The notes under the pieces: generated by a model | Database searches by the model: none | Told to the model about the DNA's origin: nothing | Seen by the model: the letters and a program-made list of their open reading frames with translations, nothing else | NCBI GenBank assembly: GCA_021186555.1 | Contig: JAJKFL010000004.1 | Span: 14,837,807 to 14,901,806 of the forward strand | From: Reticulitermes speratus | Taxonomy: Eukaryota; Arthropoda; Insecta; Blattodea; Rhinotermitidae | Length of the DNA stretch: 64,000 nucleotides | Direction of reading: 5' to 3' | In this document: piece by piece, positions 1 through 12,313 of the stretch | Numbering within the stretch: the first letter of the stretch is position 1 | How the letters are laid out: each line of letters begins with the position of its first letter | Position numbers and translations under genes: made by a program

Positions 1-680
1 TGTGGGTATGTGTCTGGATGTGTAACATTTGAGGTTCTTTACAAAGATTACTGTCTTCTGGAATATGAGAGGTACAAACCTTTTTGAAGTTGGTACTTAT
101 CAGACTACATGGGATTACACTCCAGAAGACACAGCTTGATAGCCTTATATATCTTACAGCAGACAATACTGAATATAAAGAACAAGGCCATACAGTCTGG
201 TAGAAATTTACTGATGTTTGAAGGAATGTTAGTAAATTTCAAGCATATATGACATGGCATCACAACCAAGAAGACAGTATCCTCCATGGTATGAGAATCT
301 AAAATGAACCGATAATCAAAATGTCAGAGTTCCTGATGGAATTAAATCCCTCACTCACTTGAACAATGAGAATAATGTTCACTTAATGCAGAAGACATAA
401 ACAGGGTCTACATTTTACTGTCTCGCAGTGCTTCCATGTATATATAGAAACTAATGACATAATTTAGTGATTTATATGCAACTTGTGAGTAATTTTCTTT
501 TGGAATGTAAAATACTACTGTGGAAATAACACAAAATTGTTTAGATTTCAATTTGACAGTGTTAACTAATGGAAGACATGGATTCAGAATGATATTTGGT
601 ATGAAGATAGATAATAGACATTTCTTTATATGCTTGAATATGAGGGCATATCCAAATGCTTCTGGACTGAGTCAATAACA
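1..680. other. AT-rich non-coding stretch
   Basis: No ORF, repeat or RNA gene can be supported here. Only short chance reading frames are seen. It is probably intergenic or intronic sequence flanking the mariner fossil that follows. Confidence 0.4.
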
Positions 681-689
681 ACAGAAATG

Positions 690-1215
690 CACACCTTTCT
701 TACTGGTCACTGATGCCCCTTCCAAATTCAAGCACTGGGTCCAGCATTTCTGCTACTGCTGGAAGCACCACTGAGGCTGCCTTTTTGGAATGCCATGTAG
801 GATGGTCAGTAACTGTTCCTGAATTACAGTAACATTCTAGAAATCATGTCCTTTTTGCTGCAATTTCATTCTTGGAAACAACAAAACACAAGTGGCCAAA
901 TTAGGTGAATAAGGGGACCACAGCAAAGTTTTTAGCATCCAAAAAATAGCTGCTGCTTCTGCTCATCAGTGAAGCACAAACTTCACAGAGACAATGTATA
1001 ACGCCCCTTCCTTAGAATCCAATGATATGTTACATATGAGAGGCCTAACCTACCAACAATCTCCAAAATGGTACTTTGTCAGTTTTTGTTGATGATTTTG
1101 TGTAAACCATCTCCATGTTTTAATCTGCACAACCTGTGGAGGATGATCATTCAGATCATCCTCCACAGGTTCATAATCTTCAAATGAAGTTTCCCCATGA
1201 CTGAATTGAAAAATT
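690..1215 (-). pseudogene. Fossil mariner-family transposase, C-terminal part
   Basis: Read on the minus strand, 850-960 translates to a block containing SPYSPNLATC followed by LFPRMKL. This corresponds to the conserved mariner block (SPDLAPCD, then LFPKLK) that holds the third catalytic aspartate. Further downstream on the minus strand, 690-830 reads ILHGIPKRQPQWCFQQ with an in-frame stop, then NLEGASVTS, the usual mariner C-terminus (FQQW...C, then EG.YFEGD). Upstream (970-1215) the reading is broken by stops and frameshifts. The catalytic Asp of the SPDLAPCD block reads Asn and the following Asp is also lost, so this copy is inactive. No inverted terminal repeats were found around it. A perfect palindrome lies inside it (1131-1171). 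Confidence 0.6.
1131..1171. repeat. Perfect 18-bp inverted repeat, 5-nt loop
   Basis: The arms 1131-1148 and 1154-1171 are exact reverse complements (AACCTGTGGAGGATGATC and its complement) around the loop ATTCA. It lies within the decayed mariner sequence and looks like a local inverted duplication rather than an element terminus. Confidence 0.85.
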
Positions 1216-2253
1216 CACTCAAAAGTTTGTGTTCTCCCCACGGTATTGTCAATGAAGGCTGTTTCAAAAATTTCATGCATTCCCAATGCAACTTTCAAGT
1301 TTGAAGTAAAACTTAATGCAAATACACTGTTCCTATAAATCAGCCATTAGGAACATCATGGATTGCACTTAACACGCACAACAATAGCCACTTGTTGACA
1401 AGCAACACGGTGGGTTATGGCTTAAAGCTCACTATACTGACCCAGATGATAGCAGTACTATAGCACTCAGTGGCAGAAACCTGTACTACTTGCTGTTCTT
1501 GGTACCAGGGTGAGTTTGGAAACTTCTGGATATGCCTTCATACACAAACATGCAAAAATTAAAAAAAAATTTCAGGCTATGCACTACAGTTTCTAGACTT
1601 CATACAAAGGAAAATTATGCACAGAACAAGATCACTAAGATCTACAATAATTTATTTATAATTCCCATTGCTGTGACAATGCAGATAGGACATAAATTCT
1701 TTCTACAACTTTTTACAGTTACATTCAAGAGCAGCCTGCCAAACTTCATGGGTCTATGAATCAGGTGACTCTGACTGAAAAAAAAGCCCTGTTAAAATGA
1801 TTCAAATAAAGAAATCTTGAAAGTAAGACAATGATGTACCTGATATAAATATTTTAATTTAAAATTCATACTAATAAAGAGGCAAAAGTCACCTTATAGT
1901 ATAACAAAACATGTTACAAAGGCTGGACAACTGATGAACTGTGATTCAATGATTGGCACGGTCAGATTTTTCTTATCCGCTCTGCTACATGCCCATGCCT
2001 TCAAGGCATCCATAGTGACAACTTTACCTTTTACAAAATACAAAAGCTGTTCAGCGTTCACCTGCAACATGAAGGTACATATGAGTACAGTGGTACAGCA
2101 TATCACTGAACTGGTTGACAACACTCTATGTTGCCATGCTCAAATGTGCATTCAGGTTACAAGTGAACACTATGAACATTTCTTGATTAGCCGAGTTTCT
2201 CGACTATTCTTCTACACCATGCAGGAAGTTGCTTATATTTTTCAAACTAACCA

Positions 2254-2468
2254 CTTGATATACAATCCACCACATTTTGCTCATCTGTGACCTTCTGTCC
2301 ATTGCTGTTCATCTGATTAAAATCTATGTGTATTCCAGCTTCACTGTGTATTCTGTTCTTCAAATCCTGAATGGTATCATCTGGATGTATGCTTATAGTA
2401 ATGGATTCTCCAGAAGAATTTTTCAGAACTACTTTCAAAACACTTGTAGCCTTATCCATAATTCACCT
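2254..2468 (-). CDS. Candidate host exon with a ubiquitin-like domain
   Basis: The minus strand has a good splice acceptor at about 2468 (pyrimidine-rich tract ending TTTTACAG), followed 6 nt later by an ATG (2459). The reading starts MDKATSVLKVVLKNSSGES and continues with DDTIQDLKNRI, which fits the first strands and helix of a ubiquitin-like fold (LKV, ITISI, IQDLKNRIHSEAGI). It then runs through NGQKVTDEQNVVDC. The frame hits a stop just after a plausible donor (TG|GTTAGT) near 2254, so the C-terminal part of the fold should lie in another exon toward lower coordinates. A further acceptor (TTGCAG) at about 2066 precedes a short open stretch, but its phase does not join cleanly. I cannot name the protein; parkin-type and other N-terminal UBL proteins are possible. 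The ATG right after the acceptor suggests the 5'UTR exon(s) lie toward higher coordinates. Confidence 0.45.
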
Positions 2469-2469
2469 G

Positions 2470-3079
2470 TAAAAGAAGAATGAAAACAATCATAACAAAA
2501 ACTGCATTTATATTAAGCAGTGCCTCTTGGCTCATGTGTAACCTCTTTCACAGAAAGTACCATGAAGACTAGAGCAAGTGCAGCTTACATGACATGATTT
2601 TGCCTCCTGCTACAGCACCACAAGTACTGTGTTAAAGTCTGTACAATGTCTGCTTATTTCACCCACTGAAGTTGTTTAAAACAGCAATGTGAAAACACAA
2701 ATTCAAATGAACTACCAAAATGTAGCTGAAAATTTTCAGTACAAATTAATTCACAGAGTACTTTGAAAAGTGGCATGGAAGGAATATGATAGCTCGCAGA
2801 ACTAACAGGCAACAATGATAAGATAATTATCTAATGAATGAGTGTTCTCATGCAGCAGCCTCATTCTGGGAAATTTATGGTCAGAGATTGGCAAAAAATA
2901 TTATTCAAGGCCCCCAAAAGAGGGGAATTGTAAGAATTCAGATGAATAAGAATATCACTTGCATAAACCTTTGATATCTCATAACTAAACCTGCTGCCTA
3001 AAATTCAAACTGATGAAATTAAATCCTTAAATACATATATGTGAAAATATATGACATAACAGCATTCTAGCACATATAT

Positions 3080-3114
<35 letters not shown>

Positions 3115-6040
3115 ATATCTCTCATAATTTTACATTTGGCATATGTTTATCAAGATATAACAATATTTTACAAATCACAATTATGTTTACACTTATTTCT
3201 CAATGTGTCTCATCTAAATACGCCTATGACTGTGTGCAAAAGGTTAAAGACATAACAGACAGAAGAATTTTTACACTGGTTAGTTACTTATGCTCTACCA
3301 ACTACAAATTTTGAGTGAAGCTATATAGGACATAAGACGATCATAAGTAACAAGTCTAAACACATGCTGGACATAAAATAGGTGGTCTAATTCTAAGATA
3401 CTATCACATCATTTGCCTGAAGAGATAAAGTGAGCTGCTGAACACCAGTCTCCTGACCAACATTCTAACACGGTAATAAAAGTTCTTTATGAAAGAGCAA
3501 AGTAACATCCAGTGAAACAATAACAATGAATGAAAGTACGTCTTCTGGGATGTGATCTTGTGACACTGGGCGAGTAATTCCTGGCATTTTGAAGGATTGT
3601 AGTGCCCTCATCATCAGGTTCAAGCAGTCTTGGAGAGCATCACATCCGAGAGACTTACATCTTCTTTAACACTGACATAGAAACCTCAAATCCTGCAGTA
3701 ACACTATGGTATGTCAAAAAATTTAATCTTCTTTGTATGAGGTTCAAATTTTAATTCAATTACCTGGCCATTTGCCATGACAACAACCAATTTTCTTCCA
3801 TTTATTATTCATATTATATCATATTATCAGAGCAATTCCTTTAAAAATGAACACTGTGAATTTATCAGGACTTATAAACACATGAACACACTTCAGCTAT
3901 TCTATCCATCAACAAGCAAACATCATTCAAATGTTTCCTTCATAAAAATAGATACCACACAATAATGTATTATTCCATCCATATCAAAATATAACCTGTA
4001 TATTATAAAAGACAGGGGATGAAACAGATGCATTCTACACCTTTCCTAACCTCATTTCATATGGCTGTGTTGAAAAACACCTTCCACAATGAAGAACTGG
4101 CAGCCTAGTTAGGATAAAAAGTGTTTAAACATAATTTTACTGAATACATCATGTTCTACCTTCTAATCAGGAATCCTAACTTAAAACCTAATGACACATT
4201 ACTATGTAAAGCTGAATTTCCTGTGACAGTCTGTCATGATAGAATAAACACCTCTGAAATATGTACAGGCTAATAAGTATTGTGTATGCTAAATAAACTA
4301 TAATTCACCTCACTTAAAAGGCAAAATAAAATTGGTGCAGAAAGCTAAATTTCATATGGTACCCTATTTTGAGAAAGTCAGCATTGACGAAAGACATTTC
4401 TATATTGAACAGACTGTGTTTCCAAACTACAATTAATGCATTAACTCATAACCACACTAATACTAATATAGGAAACTATAATTCAAGTGGCAGCCTATTT
4501 CAATTAAATAAAAAGTTGTTTAAACAACTGTTAGATACTTCTCAATTGCATTATCATTATTACAGTATCTTGAAGGATAAAAACTTTTTGTGAAAAAAGC
4601 TACATTGAATTTGGTAGTACCATTTGAATACATAAACAAAGGATCGCCTTTCGTACAGAGGGTAACCTGTATTTCAACTTCCGCTGTTTCCCATATGTTC
4701 CAGCCTACACCACTATTGTCATAAAATCTACTCTCAAAGTTATGCATTCAACAGCAGCACAAAATCTAGCTTTGTACCAAAGCACAGTCCTGAAAAACTA
4801 CTGATGTTTTCAGAAGGTTATGAATGTTTCATATTAAATACACACAACTGCATTGCAAAATATCTTGTAGAAGATATGACCATAACATCAACAGAGCTCT
4901 ACATTAACAACAGTCTGTTACCACATGCCCTGTTAACAATTGCAGGGCAAAGAACAGCAATGAAGAGCGCGACATGAGGCTGAGCTAGCTCTATAACCAC
5001 TGTGTTTGGTTCTGGGTCACATTTAAATGGCATGGTGTAACATATAAGATCTTGCAAATGAGTCTTACAGAGTACAATCTACAATACAGAAGACAGCTTT
5101 CTCTGGCAAAAAAATAAAGAATAAAAGAAAAAAAGTCCTTTGCCGATGTTCACAGATTCTGTCGTCTGCTCATGGGGATAATAAACAGTCATTGCATTAT
5201 TACTGCGTACGTAGGCTAGTGTAAGTGTATAATGAAAGTACGTTTATAATGCTTTATAAGAAATATTAAATAGATACGTACTGGAAAATGCAATGCTGCC
5301 ATACAACAACGGACAACCACTAACCACCATACTTCAGCAGTTATGACAACACGTATGAAAATTCGACGGCAAATATTATCAGCTGAGTATCATAAGGTAC
5401 CACTATTTTGCAGAAAATTATAATGACGAATTATTATGCGCACATTATTCACTCCGTTACAAATTAACCTAATTTGTGTTGCAATTACCGACACATTTTG
5501 ATAGATCGAAGTCACCTACACGACAAGATTCGATATATCGTATATACACACAAACCCTGCTTCAACATGGCTGACATACTTCGTTCCCACTCCTAGGCCT
5601 TTGTCGCAGATCATACATTGCAAGATACGTAAGTCAATGATATAGGTTTGTCCACAAAGTTTTGGCCATCTATACCGTAATCATCGTACCAACATGCCAA
5701 CTACGCGACATTTGCGTCTCCTATGTCAAACGTCAGTACTAACTCAAGACCGACGCGGCGGTAAAGCAGCCGCTAGGGAAGCCACCTACTCTTTCAAACT
5801 TTCGTACTATATTGTAGGCCTACTGACGAAACAATACACACTTATGTCATTTGTTGACAGGCACATTTCGATGCAAAGTACAGCATCATACATAAAACCG
5901 CGATAGGATAACTAACAAGTGAACATAGTGAAGTTATAGGGATGAATTACAATTACACGGGAACACGTAGAAGAAGTGAGTGCAGCAATAAGCAGAGAGA
6001 GTGACAGTAAAAAACATTAAAACAATGACAAAAATGATAC
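2470..6040. other. Non-coding stretch, possibly intron and upstream region
   Basis: No convincing coding exon, RNA gene or transposon protein is seen. It contains a (CATA)n/(CA)n microsatellite (3071-3114) and a decayed hammerhead-like motif (3585-3620, minus). The 5500-5780 part is richer in CpG than its surroundings and could be the promoter side of the minus-strand ubiquitin-like gene; this is inference only. Confidence 0.3.
3071..3114. repeat. Microsatellite (CATA)n / (CA)n
   Basis: A compound simple repeat: several CATA units followed by an uninterrupted CA run. Confidence 0.9.
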
Positions 6041-6047
6041 AACACAC

Positions 6048-8446
6048 CAATGGCGTGCGGTGGTATCTGACAGTGGGTATGCTGTTAAAATAGTTTTGAA
6101 AATCAAATGGAACGTATAAATATGACACTTGAACACAAAAGCGATAGTTCATCCTATAAATCAAACATATATAACATTTTCTGTACAACTAACTAAATTA
6201 CTCTTAAAACATAGCTACTTTAAATACATACTAAATATTGCAGACTACTTACCAAAATAACATATGAGGTTCTTCTCCTTCATTTTGTTGCCCTTGTTGT
6301 CCACTTGAAAGTAAAATCCATTCTTCTCTCTTGTTTCGTGAATTTGGTGATAACATCATCATAGAATGTAGACGTACTTTTTAATTTGTGTAGTACATAT
6401 TTTTCAATTGATAGAATTGCTAACTCTGAAAGGCGCTCCTCATTCTGGGTGGACCTTTGGTATGTTTTAAACCCCATTGAGAGCCTAAAACGATCTTTCT
6501 ACGGAAGCTGTTGTACTTGGAACAGTTACAATGAGTAATCCCAATCTGAACACTTCAGGCAGTGCTGTATCTAACTGCCTGCTCTTTAGAGAACACACGA
6601 GTTGATAAGGGTGTTTATCAAAAATATCTTCAAATGAATACAATACAGTGAGTCATTCTTTAAAAGGACAAAGTCGAACAAGTCTTTGTGAGTTTGTTTA
6701 GGTATTTCAAATGCATAAACGGGAAAATTTGTTTTGTAGGCTTCATAATTTAGTGGATCCAGTAAGGATGTAAACTGCAGTTGGGTTAAGGAACTAAACC
6801 TTTCCTGTAACTGTACAACTATGTTGTCGAAAATGTCATTGTAAAGAGATTTCCTTGAAATTATTGGATCATCATCTCGATAATCCCGTTTACTTGGAGG
6901 GCTCTCATTATCACTTTGATAGGCCAAAGTCACAGTCCATATCGAGTCATACTTATTCCTGAGATTTAGTATTTCTCTTTTTGTCTCCTGAATTTGTTGG
7001 GAACAATAAAGTGTATCTAAATACTTACATTGAAGAATTTTTAAAAGTACGTCAGTATAGCAGAAAATTTTACTGAATATTACTAATAGGAAAGCTGTTT
7101 CAAGGCTAGTAAGAAATTTTATGAAGCCTTGTGCTGCGACTACAGTTTCATTGTCCCAGTTTGAACTTTCATCTAACACACTTTGGAAGAAACCAACCAA
7201 TGAGGTACGATGTTCTTTCAATGTATGAATTTGGCGAGATGAAAAATTCCAACGCGTTGGGGCGGTTCTTGGCATTGTCTTTGCAGTAAATTCACTGAGT
7301 CCACGAGTTCGTATAGAGGACTTGTGAAAAAATGAACCCAATCCCGTTAGAGTCTGGAAGAATATTCTACATTGTTTTATACAGGAGACTGATTGTGACA
7401 AAATCAGATTAGTGGCTAAAGCAATGGACAAATATGGCCTTCGGATATAATTCTTGTACTTTGGCTCTCAATCCACCTGTATGACCTGCCATCGCAGCTG
7501 CTCCATCAAAAGTTTGAGCAACCAACTTCTTACGTAAGTCAAACTCATTGGCTGTTTTTATGACATGCTGAAGTAAACCATTGGCTGATCTATAAGCTCT
7601 CACATCAGTGAAGGATACAAATCTTTCGTACACTTGTCAATTTTCAGAATCAACATAACCGGAGTGGTTGAGAGCTGACATAGATTCATTATGTCTGATG
7701 TCTCATCCAATAGTAAGGCGACAAATGTTGAGTTATTAATTTCCGACTTTATTTTTCCAAAACAACGTCACTGACAGCACGTAATTATATCATTTTGAAT
7801 TCTGTTTGAAGTTCCACGAAATGTGGTCGACGTTTCGAGATGAGTGATTAGAGTTGCATCATAAATGGCTAGTCAGTTCAATGCACCTTGGTAAACACCC
7901 CTGTTAAGGGAGCCTTCACTCTTATTGTGTCCACAAAATGGGAGTTCATGCGTGGCTAAAACGCATACAGTATCAATAAATCTCTTGAGAACATCTCTGT
8001 TTTTCTTAACAGTTTCATTATGTTGTACAATACTTGCACGTAATTGAGAATCAAGCTGGATGTCTATTCGGGAAGCTCCAAATGATTTCAGTTGCAGGAA
8101 CGAAGAAATGTGTGACTTTGATTTTTCATGTTTTTGAATGGCATTGTGTAAATTCAGATTGTCATAACCATCGTTGGACCAAACAGTTTGTTCACTTGCA
8201 AACAACAAACATGGCCAGCAAAACAACTTGTTAAGTTTTGAACTTCCTCTAATCCATTGCGTTTTAGAGTACTGTGACGTTTGAAAATGCCGAATGTAAC
8301 CTTGACTTTTGTCTTCGTAAGACTGTAAGGCTAGGCAAATCAGGGCAAGGTCTGCCAGATTGCAAAATATCGAGTTTTTTATTTAAGCTCTTACACCGAA
8401 CTGATTCCTGTATCAACTGTTCAATCACACAAACCGAGTTAGCCAT
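6048..8446 (-). pseudogene. hAT-superfamily (ZMYM1-like) transposase, broken
   Basis: Several minus-strand reading frames in N- to C-terminal order form one decayed transposase. From 8446 there is an N-terminal piece. At 8265-7873 comes a TTF-type zinc finger (YSKTQWIRGS, then KLNKLFCWPCLLF, then H/SH at KHEKSKSH). At 7800-7409 comes the DUF4371/hAT catalytic region (FVALLLDETSDI, FDGAAAMAGHTGG, IFVHCFSH). At 7431-6586 is the insertion domain with TRWNFSSRQIHTL. At 6477-6280 is the start of the C-terminal dimerisation region (ERLSELAILSIE). Frameshifts and stops separate the pieces. ZMYM1-like hAT proteins usually run about 700-800 residues in one frame, so this copy is a pseudogene. The stretch CAATGGCGTGCGGTGG at 6048 resembles a hAT terminus, but I found no matching partner near 8460-8570. 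Confidence 0.8.
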
Positions 8447-8574
8447 TATAATGCTTCTAAATTAAAACCGTCAATTGTAAGACGTCACGGCAGTTCTGCC
8501 GACCGGTAAGAACACAGTGATGTATCACAGCATATATACATACTAGCGCGTGCTTACGGCAAAAAAATATACGT

Positions 8575-8584
8575 AATATAATAT
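8575..8584 (+). repeat. Target-site duplication, left copy (LINE family A copy 1)
   Basis: AATATAATAT here is repeated exactly at 11989-11998, flanking the LINE. The AT-only composition makes chance agreement possible, but both positions coincide with the element's ends. Confidence 0.65.
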
Positions 8585-8971
8585 CCCCTTTGTTGGTATC
8601 TTCACCTTGCAGTGGTAGAGGGGCTTATGAGTTCCAGTGACCCTGAGAGCTAAGCCGGCGGTAGCATTGCTACCAGTAGGGTCTCCCAAGCCGGACAGAT
8701 CAAAAGGGTAGGAACCAGACGAAGAGAGATGCCTAGGAGATGGGAAACCGAATAAAAACTCCCCTGATGCCGGAAGCAGCGACATCAGTAGCGACATGAA
8801 GCACAGAGCAAATGATGCTCGAGATGGTTCATGATCGTGTAGCAACAGGCGTGACCAGAGTGGTCTGAACGGCTGCTGTACTGCGATGTGGAAAGCAAAT
8901 GGAAAAACTACCACATTATTACTTTTCCTGGATAGTCTCTTCCAGAAACAGAGACAAATGCCAAATGCGAG

Positions 8972-10882
8972 ATGCTTCCTCTGGAGACAAAACATTCCGG
9001 AGGTAAACTACTCCCCCATTCGGATCTCCGGGGGGGAGTGTTTCTAGGGGAGACACCACGCGGTAATGACTACAGACAAAAGCAGAAGACACAGAATGAA
9101 CATAACAGCTTCAAGATAGGAACTTGGAACGTAAGGACCTTGAATCAAGGAGGAAAACTCGAAAATTTGAAGAAAGAGATGCAGAAGAACGCAGTGTCTG
9201 TGCTAGGTGTTAGTGAAGTGCGGTGGAAGGGTCAAGGTGAAATAAAAAGTGGTGATTATACAGTGTATTATTCCGGGGGTGACAGTGCTGAAAGAGGCGT
9301 AGCAATAGTAGTGCATAAAAGCGTAGTGAAAAGTGTTGTTAAGAAGAGTGTGTATAGTGACAGAATCGTTGCTATTAAATTGAAGGCAGAACCGGTAAGT
9401 ATTTTGATAGTGCAAGTGTACATGCCAACATCGGACTATGAAGATGACAAAGTGGAAGAGTTGTATGATATAATTGAAGAAATTCTTGAAGAGGATGGAA
9501 AGGGTGCGACAAACACGATTATAATGGGAGATTGGAACAGTGTGGTTGGAGATAAAGCACATCACAACACTGTTGGACCATATGGACTGGGAAGGAGGAA
9601 TCAGAGAGGTCAAATGCTTATTGACTTCTGTGAAAGAAATGGACTTGTTATAACAAACACATGGTTCAAAAAACCTAAAAGAAGATTGTACACGTGGAAA
9701 TCACCAGGAGATAGGAATCGATATCAGCTGGACTATGTACTAGTGAAACAGCGATTCAGGAACAGTGTGAAGGATGTGCAGACACTGCCTGGAGCAGATA
9801 TTGACTCTGACCACAATTTACTGGTTGCAAAGATCTGCACCAGATTGAAGAAGATCATGAGGTTCCACAAGAAAAAACCAAGATGGGATTTGGAGAAGCT
9901 ATATGCTCAACGACAGGTAGTACACGATAGACTAGAAGAACAGCTTGGTGCAATCAAATGTGAAAGTGGGAACGTGGAAGTGCAGTGGAACAATATCAAG
10001 AAATGTGTGTTAGATACTATGAGTGGCTTGGTTGGAAAAGTCGAGAGGAGAGCAAGAAAGCCATGGATTACACAGGAGATGATCAGTAAAATGGATGAAC
10101 GAAGGAAATGGAAGAATGTCAACAATGAAGAAGGAAGGAAGAATTACAGAAGACTGAGGAACGAATTGAAAAGAGCCACGGACAACGCCAAGAAGGAATA
10201 TCTGGAGAGCCTATGCGACGAGATCATAGAATTTCAAAGAATAGGACGTTATGATTTAATGTACATGAAGACAAAGGAACTAGGTTGGAAAGAAAACCAT
10301 GGGATGCAAAACATTGGCATCGAAGACTCTCAAGGTAATATAATAATAAATCAGAGACGAGTATTGCAAATTTGGGAGAATTATATCACAGAGCTCTACG
10401 ATCGAGCTAATCGACCAGAACATCTAGACGTCGAACCTGAAGATGAAGTAGATGAAGACGAGAAAGGCCCTTATATTTTGCAAAGTGAAGTGGAAAAAGC
10501 TATCAAGGAGATGAGGGATAAGAAGGCTACAGGAGATGATGATGTACCTGGGGATGTACTCAAATTGTTGGGAGAAGGTGGTCTAAGGCTAATGACACAG
10601 ATGATCAACAGCATGTATGTAACTGGAGAATGGCCCAGAGATTTTATTGAAGTTACAATGATTGCCTTAAAGAAGAAGCCCAAAGCTACAAAATGCAGCG
10701 ACCATCGCACAATCAGTCTCATCGCACATGCAGCAAAGATAGTAACAAGGATACTTAAAAGAAGGATTGAAAGGAAGACTGAGGATGTGCTTGGAGAAGA
10801 TCAGTTTGGATTTAGGAGAGGTAAAGGAACTAAGGATGCAATTAGGATGCTGAGAATAATATCAGAACGAACCTTGGCATAG
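8972..10882 (+). pseudogene. LINE family A endonuclease plus RT N-terminal part (frameshifted)
   Basis: This encodes the apurinic-type endonuclease and the start of reverse transcriptase for target-primed retrotransposition. Endonuclease motifs are in order: TWN (residues 51-53), SE (81-82), GDWN (186-189) and SDHN (279-282), all with their catalytic residues present. RT begins around residue 500 (KATGDDDVPGDVLK, then TISLIAHAAKI, then DQFGFRRGKGTKDA). The frame ends early at residue 636, after ISERTLA. The same position in copy 2 has one extra T, so a single-base deletion near 10878 separates this ORF from the next. The ATG at 8972 is the first in frame; the true start could differ. Confidence 0.85.
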
Positions 10883-10890
10883 ATGAGGAA

Positions 10891-11985
10891 TTGTGTGCTT
10901 GCTTCATAGACTGGCAGAAGGCATTTGACCGTGTCAACTGGACCAAATTAATGCAAATCCTAAAAGGAATTGGGATAGACTGGCGCGAAAGAAGATTGAT
11001 CAGCAAATTGTACATGGAACAGAGTGTCAAAATACGACTGGACCAAGGGGAGACGAGAAGTGTGAAGATTGGAAGAGGAGTTAGACAAGGTTGCTGCTTG
11101 TCACCGATTCTGTTCAACTTATACAGCGAGTACCTTACCAAGGAAGCTCTTGAAGGGTTTGGAGACTTCAAAATAGGAGGACAAGTAATTCGCACTGTGA
11201 AATATGCAGATGACCTTGTGCTACTGGCTAGGGAAGAAAACGTGTTACAGGGCATGATTGATAGACTAATTGAAATTGGAAGACGCTATGGAATGGAAAT
11301 GAATGTGGGAAAAACTAAAGTAATGAAAATCTCAAGGCAACCATCCCCAATGAAAATTATTTTAGACCAAAAACAATTGGAGAATGTGGAATATTTCAGT
11401 TATTTGGGTAGCATGATAACAAGTGATGCAAGGTGTACACGTGAAATTAAATCCAGAATTGCCATGGCAAAAACAGCATTCAACAAGAAGAAAAATCTTT
11501 TCACCAGCAAACTGGAATTAAATTTAAGGAAGAAACTAGTAAAGTGCTACATTTGGAGCATAGCTTTGTATGGTGCTGAAACGTGGACACTTCGGAAAGT
11601 AGATCAGAAATATCTGGAAAGTTTTGAAATGTGGTGCTGGAGAAGAATGGAGAAGATCAGTTGGACCGATCGTGTGAGAAATGAAGAAGTATTACACAGA
11701 GTCAAGGAGGAGAGGAATATCCTACATACAATAAAAAGAAGAAAGGCTAACTGGATTGGTCACATCTTGCGTAGAAACTGCCTTCTGAAACACGTGATTG
11801 AAGGAAAGTTAGAAGGAAGGATAGAAATGACGGAACGACGAGGGAGAAGACGTAAGCAGCTACTGGATGACCTTAAGGAAAAGAAAAGATACTGGAAATT
11901 GAAAGAGGAAGCACTAGATCGCACCCTGTGGAGAACTCGCTTTGGAAGAGGCTACGGACCTGTCGTAAGACAGACTACAGAATGA
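10891..11985 (+). pseudogene. LINE family A RT catalytic core and C-terminal domain
   Basis: This continues the preceding ORF in another frame. It holds the RT palm motifs: CFIDWQKAFDRVNW (first catalytic Asp), GVRQGCCLSPILFNLY and VKYADDLVLLA (the YADD pair). These are followed by the thumb-like EYFSYLGS region, GAETWTL, EMWCWRRMEKISW and a basic C-terminus that ends in RTRFGRGYGPVVRQTTE. The whole C-terminal part is open. Apart from the upstream frameshift this copy looks close to functional. Confidence 0.85.
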
Positions 11986-11988
11986 ATG

Positions 11989-11998
11989 AATATAATAT
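11989..11998 (+). repeat. Target-site duplication, right copy (LINE family A copy 1)
   Basis: AATATAATAT, identical to 8575-8584. It immediately follows the AATGAATG tail of the LINE. Confidence 0.65.
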
Positions 11999-12066
11999 GA
12001 CACTAAGCAAGCTTATTTTTACTTCCGTTATAACATTAAAAATTCGAAGAAAAAAACACTACTACA

Positions 12067-12236
12067 TTCTCTTGCCGAAAACCGCTGAGAAAGACTTCAA
12101 GAAAGCCTATGATTCAGTTAGGAGGGAGGTCTTGTATAATATTCTCATTGAGTTTGGTATCCCCATGATACTAGTAAGGCTAGTAAAAATGTGTCTAATC
12201 GAAACCAAGAGCAGGGTCCGGTTAGGCAAACATTTG
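12067..12236 (+). pseudogene. LINE family B RT fragment, 5' piece before the Penelope insertion
   Basis: A 5'-truncated RT reading KDFKKAYDSVRREVLYNIL, then EFGIPMILVRLVKMCL, then SRVRLGKH. This is RT motif A and the following helix of an RTE/CR1-like family distinct from family A. The reading stops at 12236 exactly where the Penelope-like insert begins, and it resumes at 13939-13952. Confidence 0.8.
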
Positions 12237-12313
12237 ATTTCAGGCTTCTGCCGGGATGTTGATGAAATCTGCGGTCTTCTGGGGTATTATGCGGCGTCGT
12301 GTGGTAATTGTTT

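Larger units (their letters stand above)
8585..11988 (+). mobile_element. Full-length RTE-like non-LTR retrotransposon (family A, copy 1)
   Basis: A 3.4-kb LINE. Its 5' end (CCCCTTTGTTGGTATCTTCACC) matches the 5' end of the minus-strand copy at 25425. Its 3' end (CGTAAGACAGACTACAG, then AATGAATG repeats) matches the other copies as well. Length, a single endonuclease-RT ORF of about 1,000 residues and a short-repeat tail fit the RTE clade, whose members are often annotated 'craniofacial development protein 2-like'. It is flanked by a 10-bp duplication. It sits just upstream of the hAT pseudogene and abuts LINE family B on the right. Confidence 0.85.

Noticed and set aside
1934-2290. 118-codon plus-strand frame
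   Set aside because: Lies opposite the ubiquitin-like exon region and has no features; treated as a shadow.
6048-8570. Terminal inverted repeats and 8-bp target duplication for the hAT element
   Set aside because: A TIR-like CAATGGCGTGCGGTGG exists on one side only; no matching partner near the 5' end, so element ends are not claimed.
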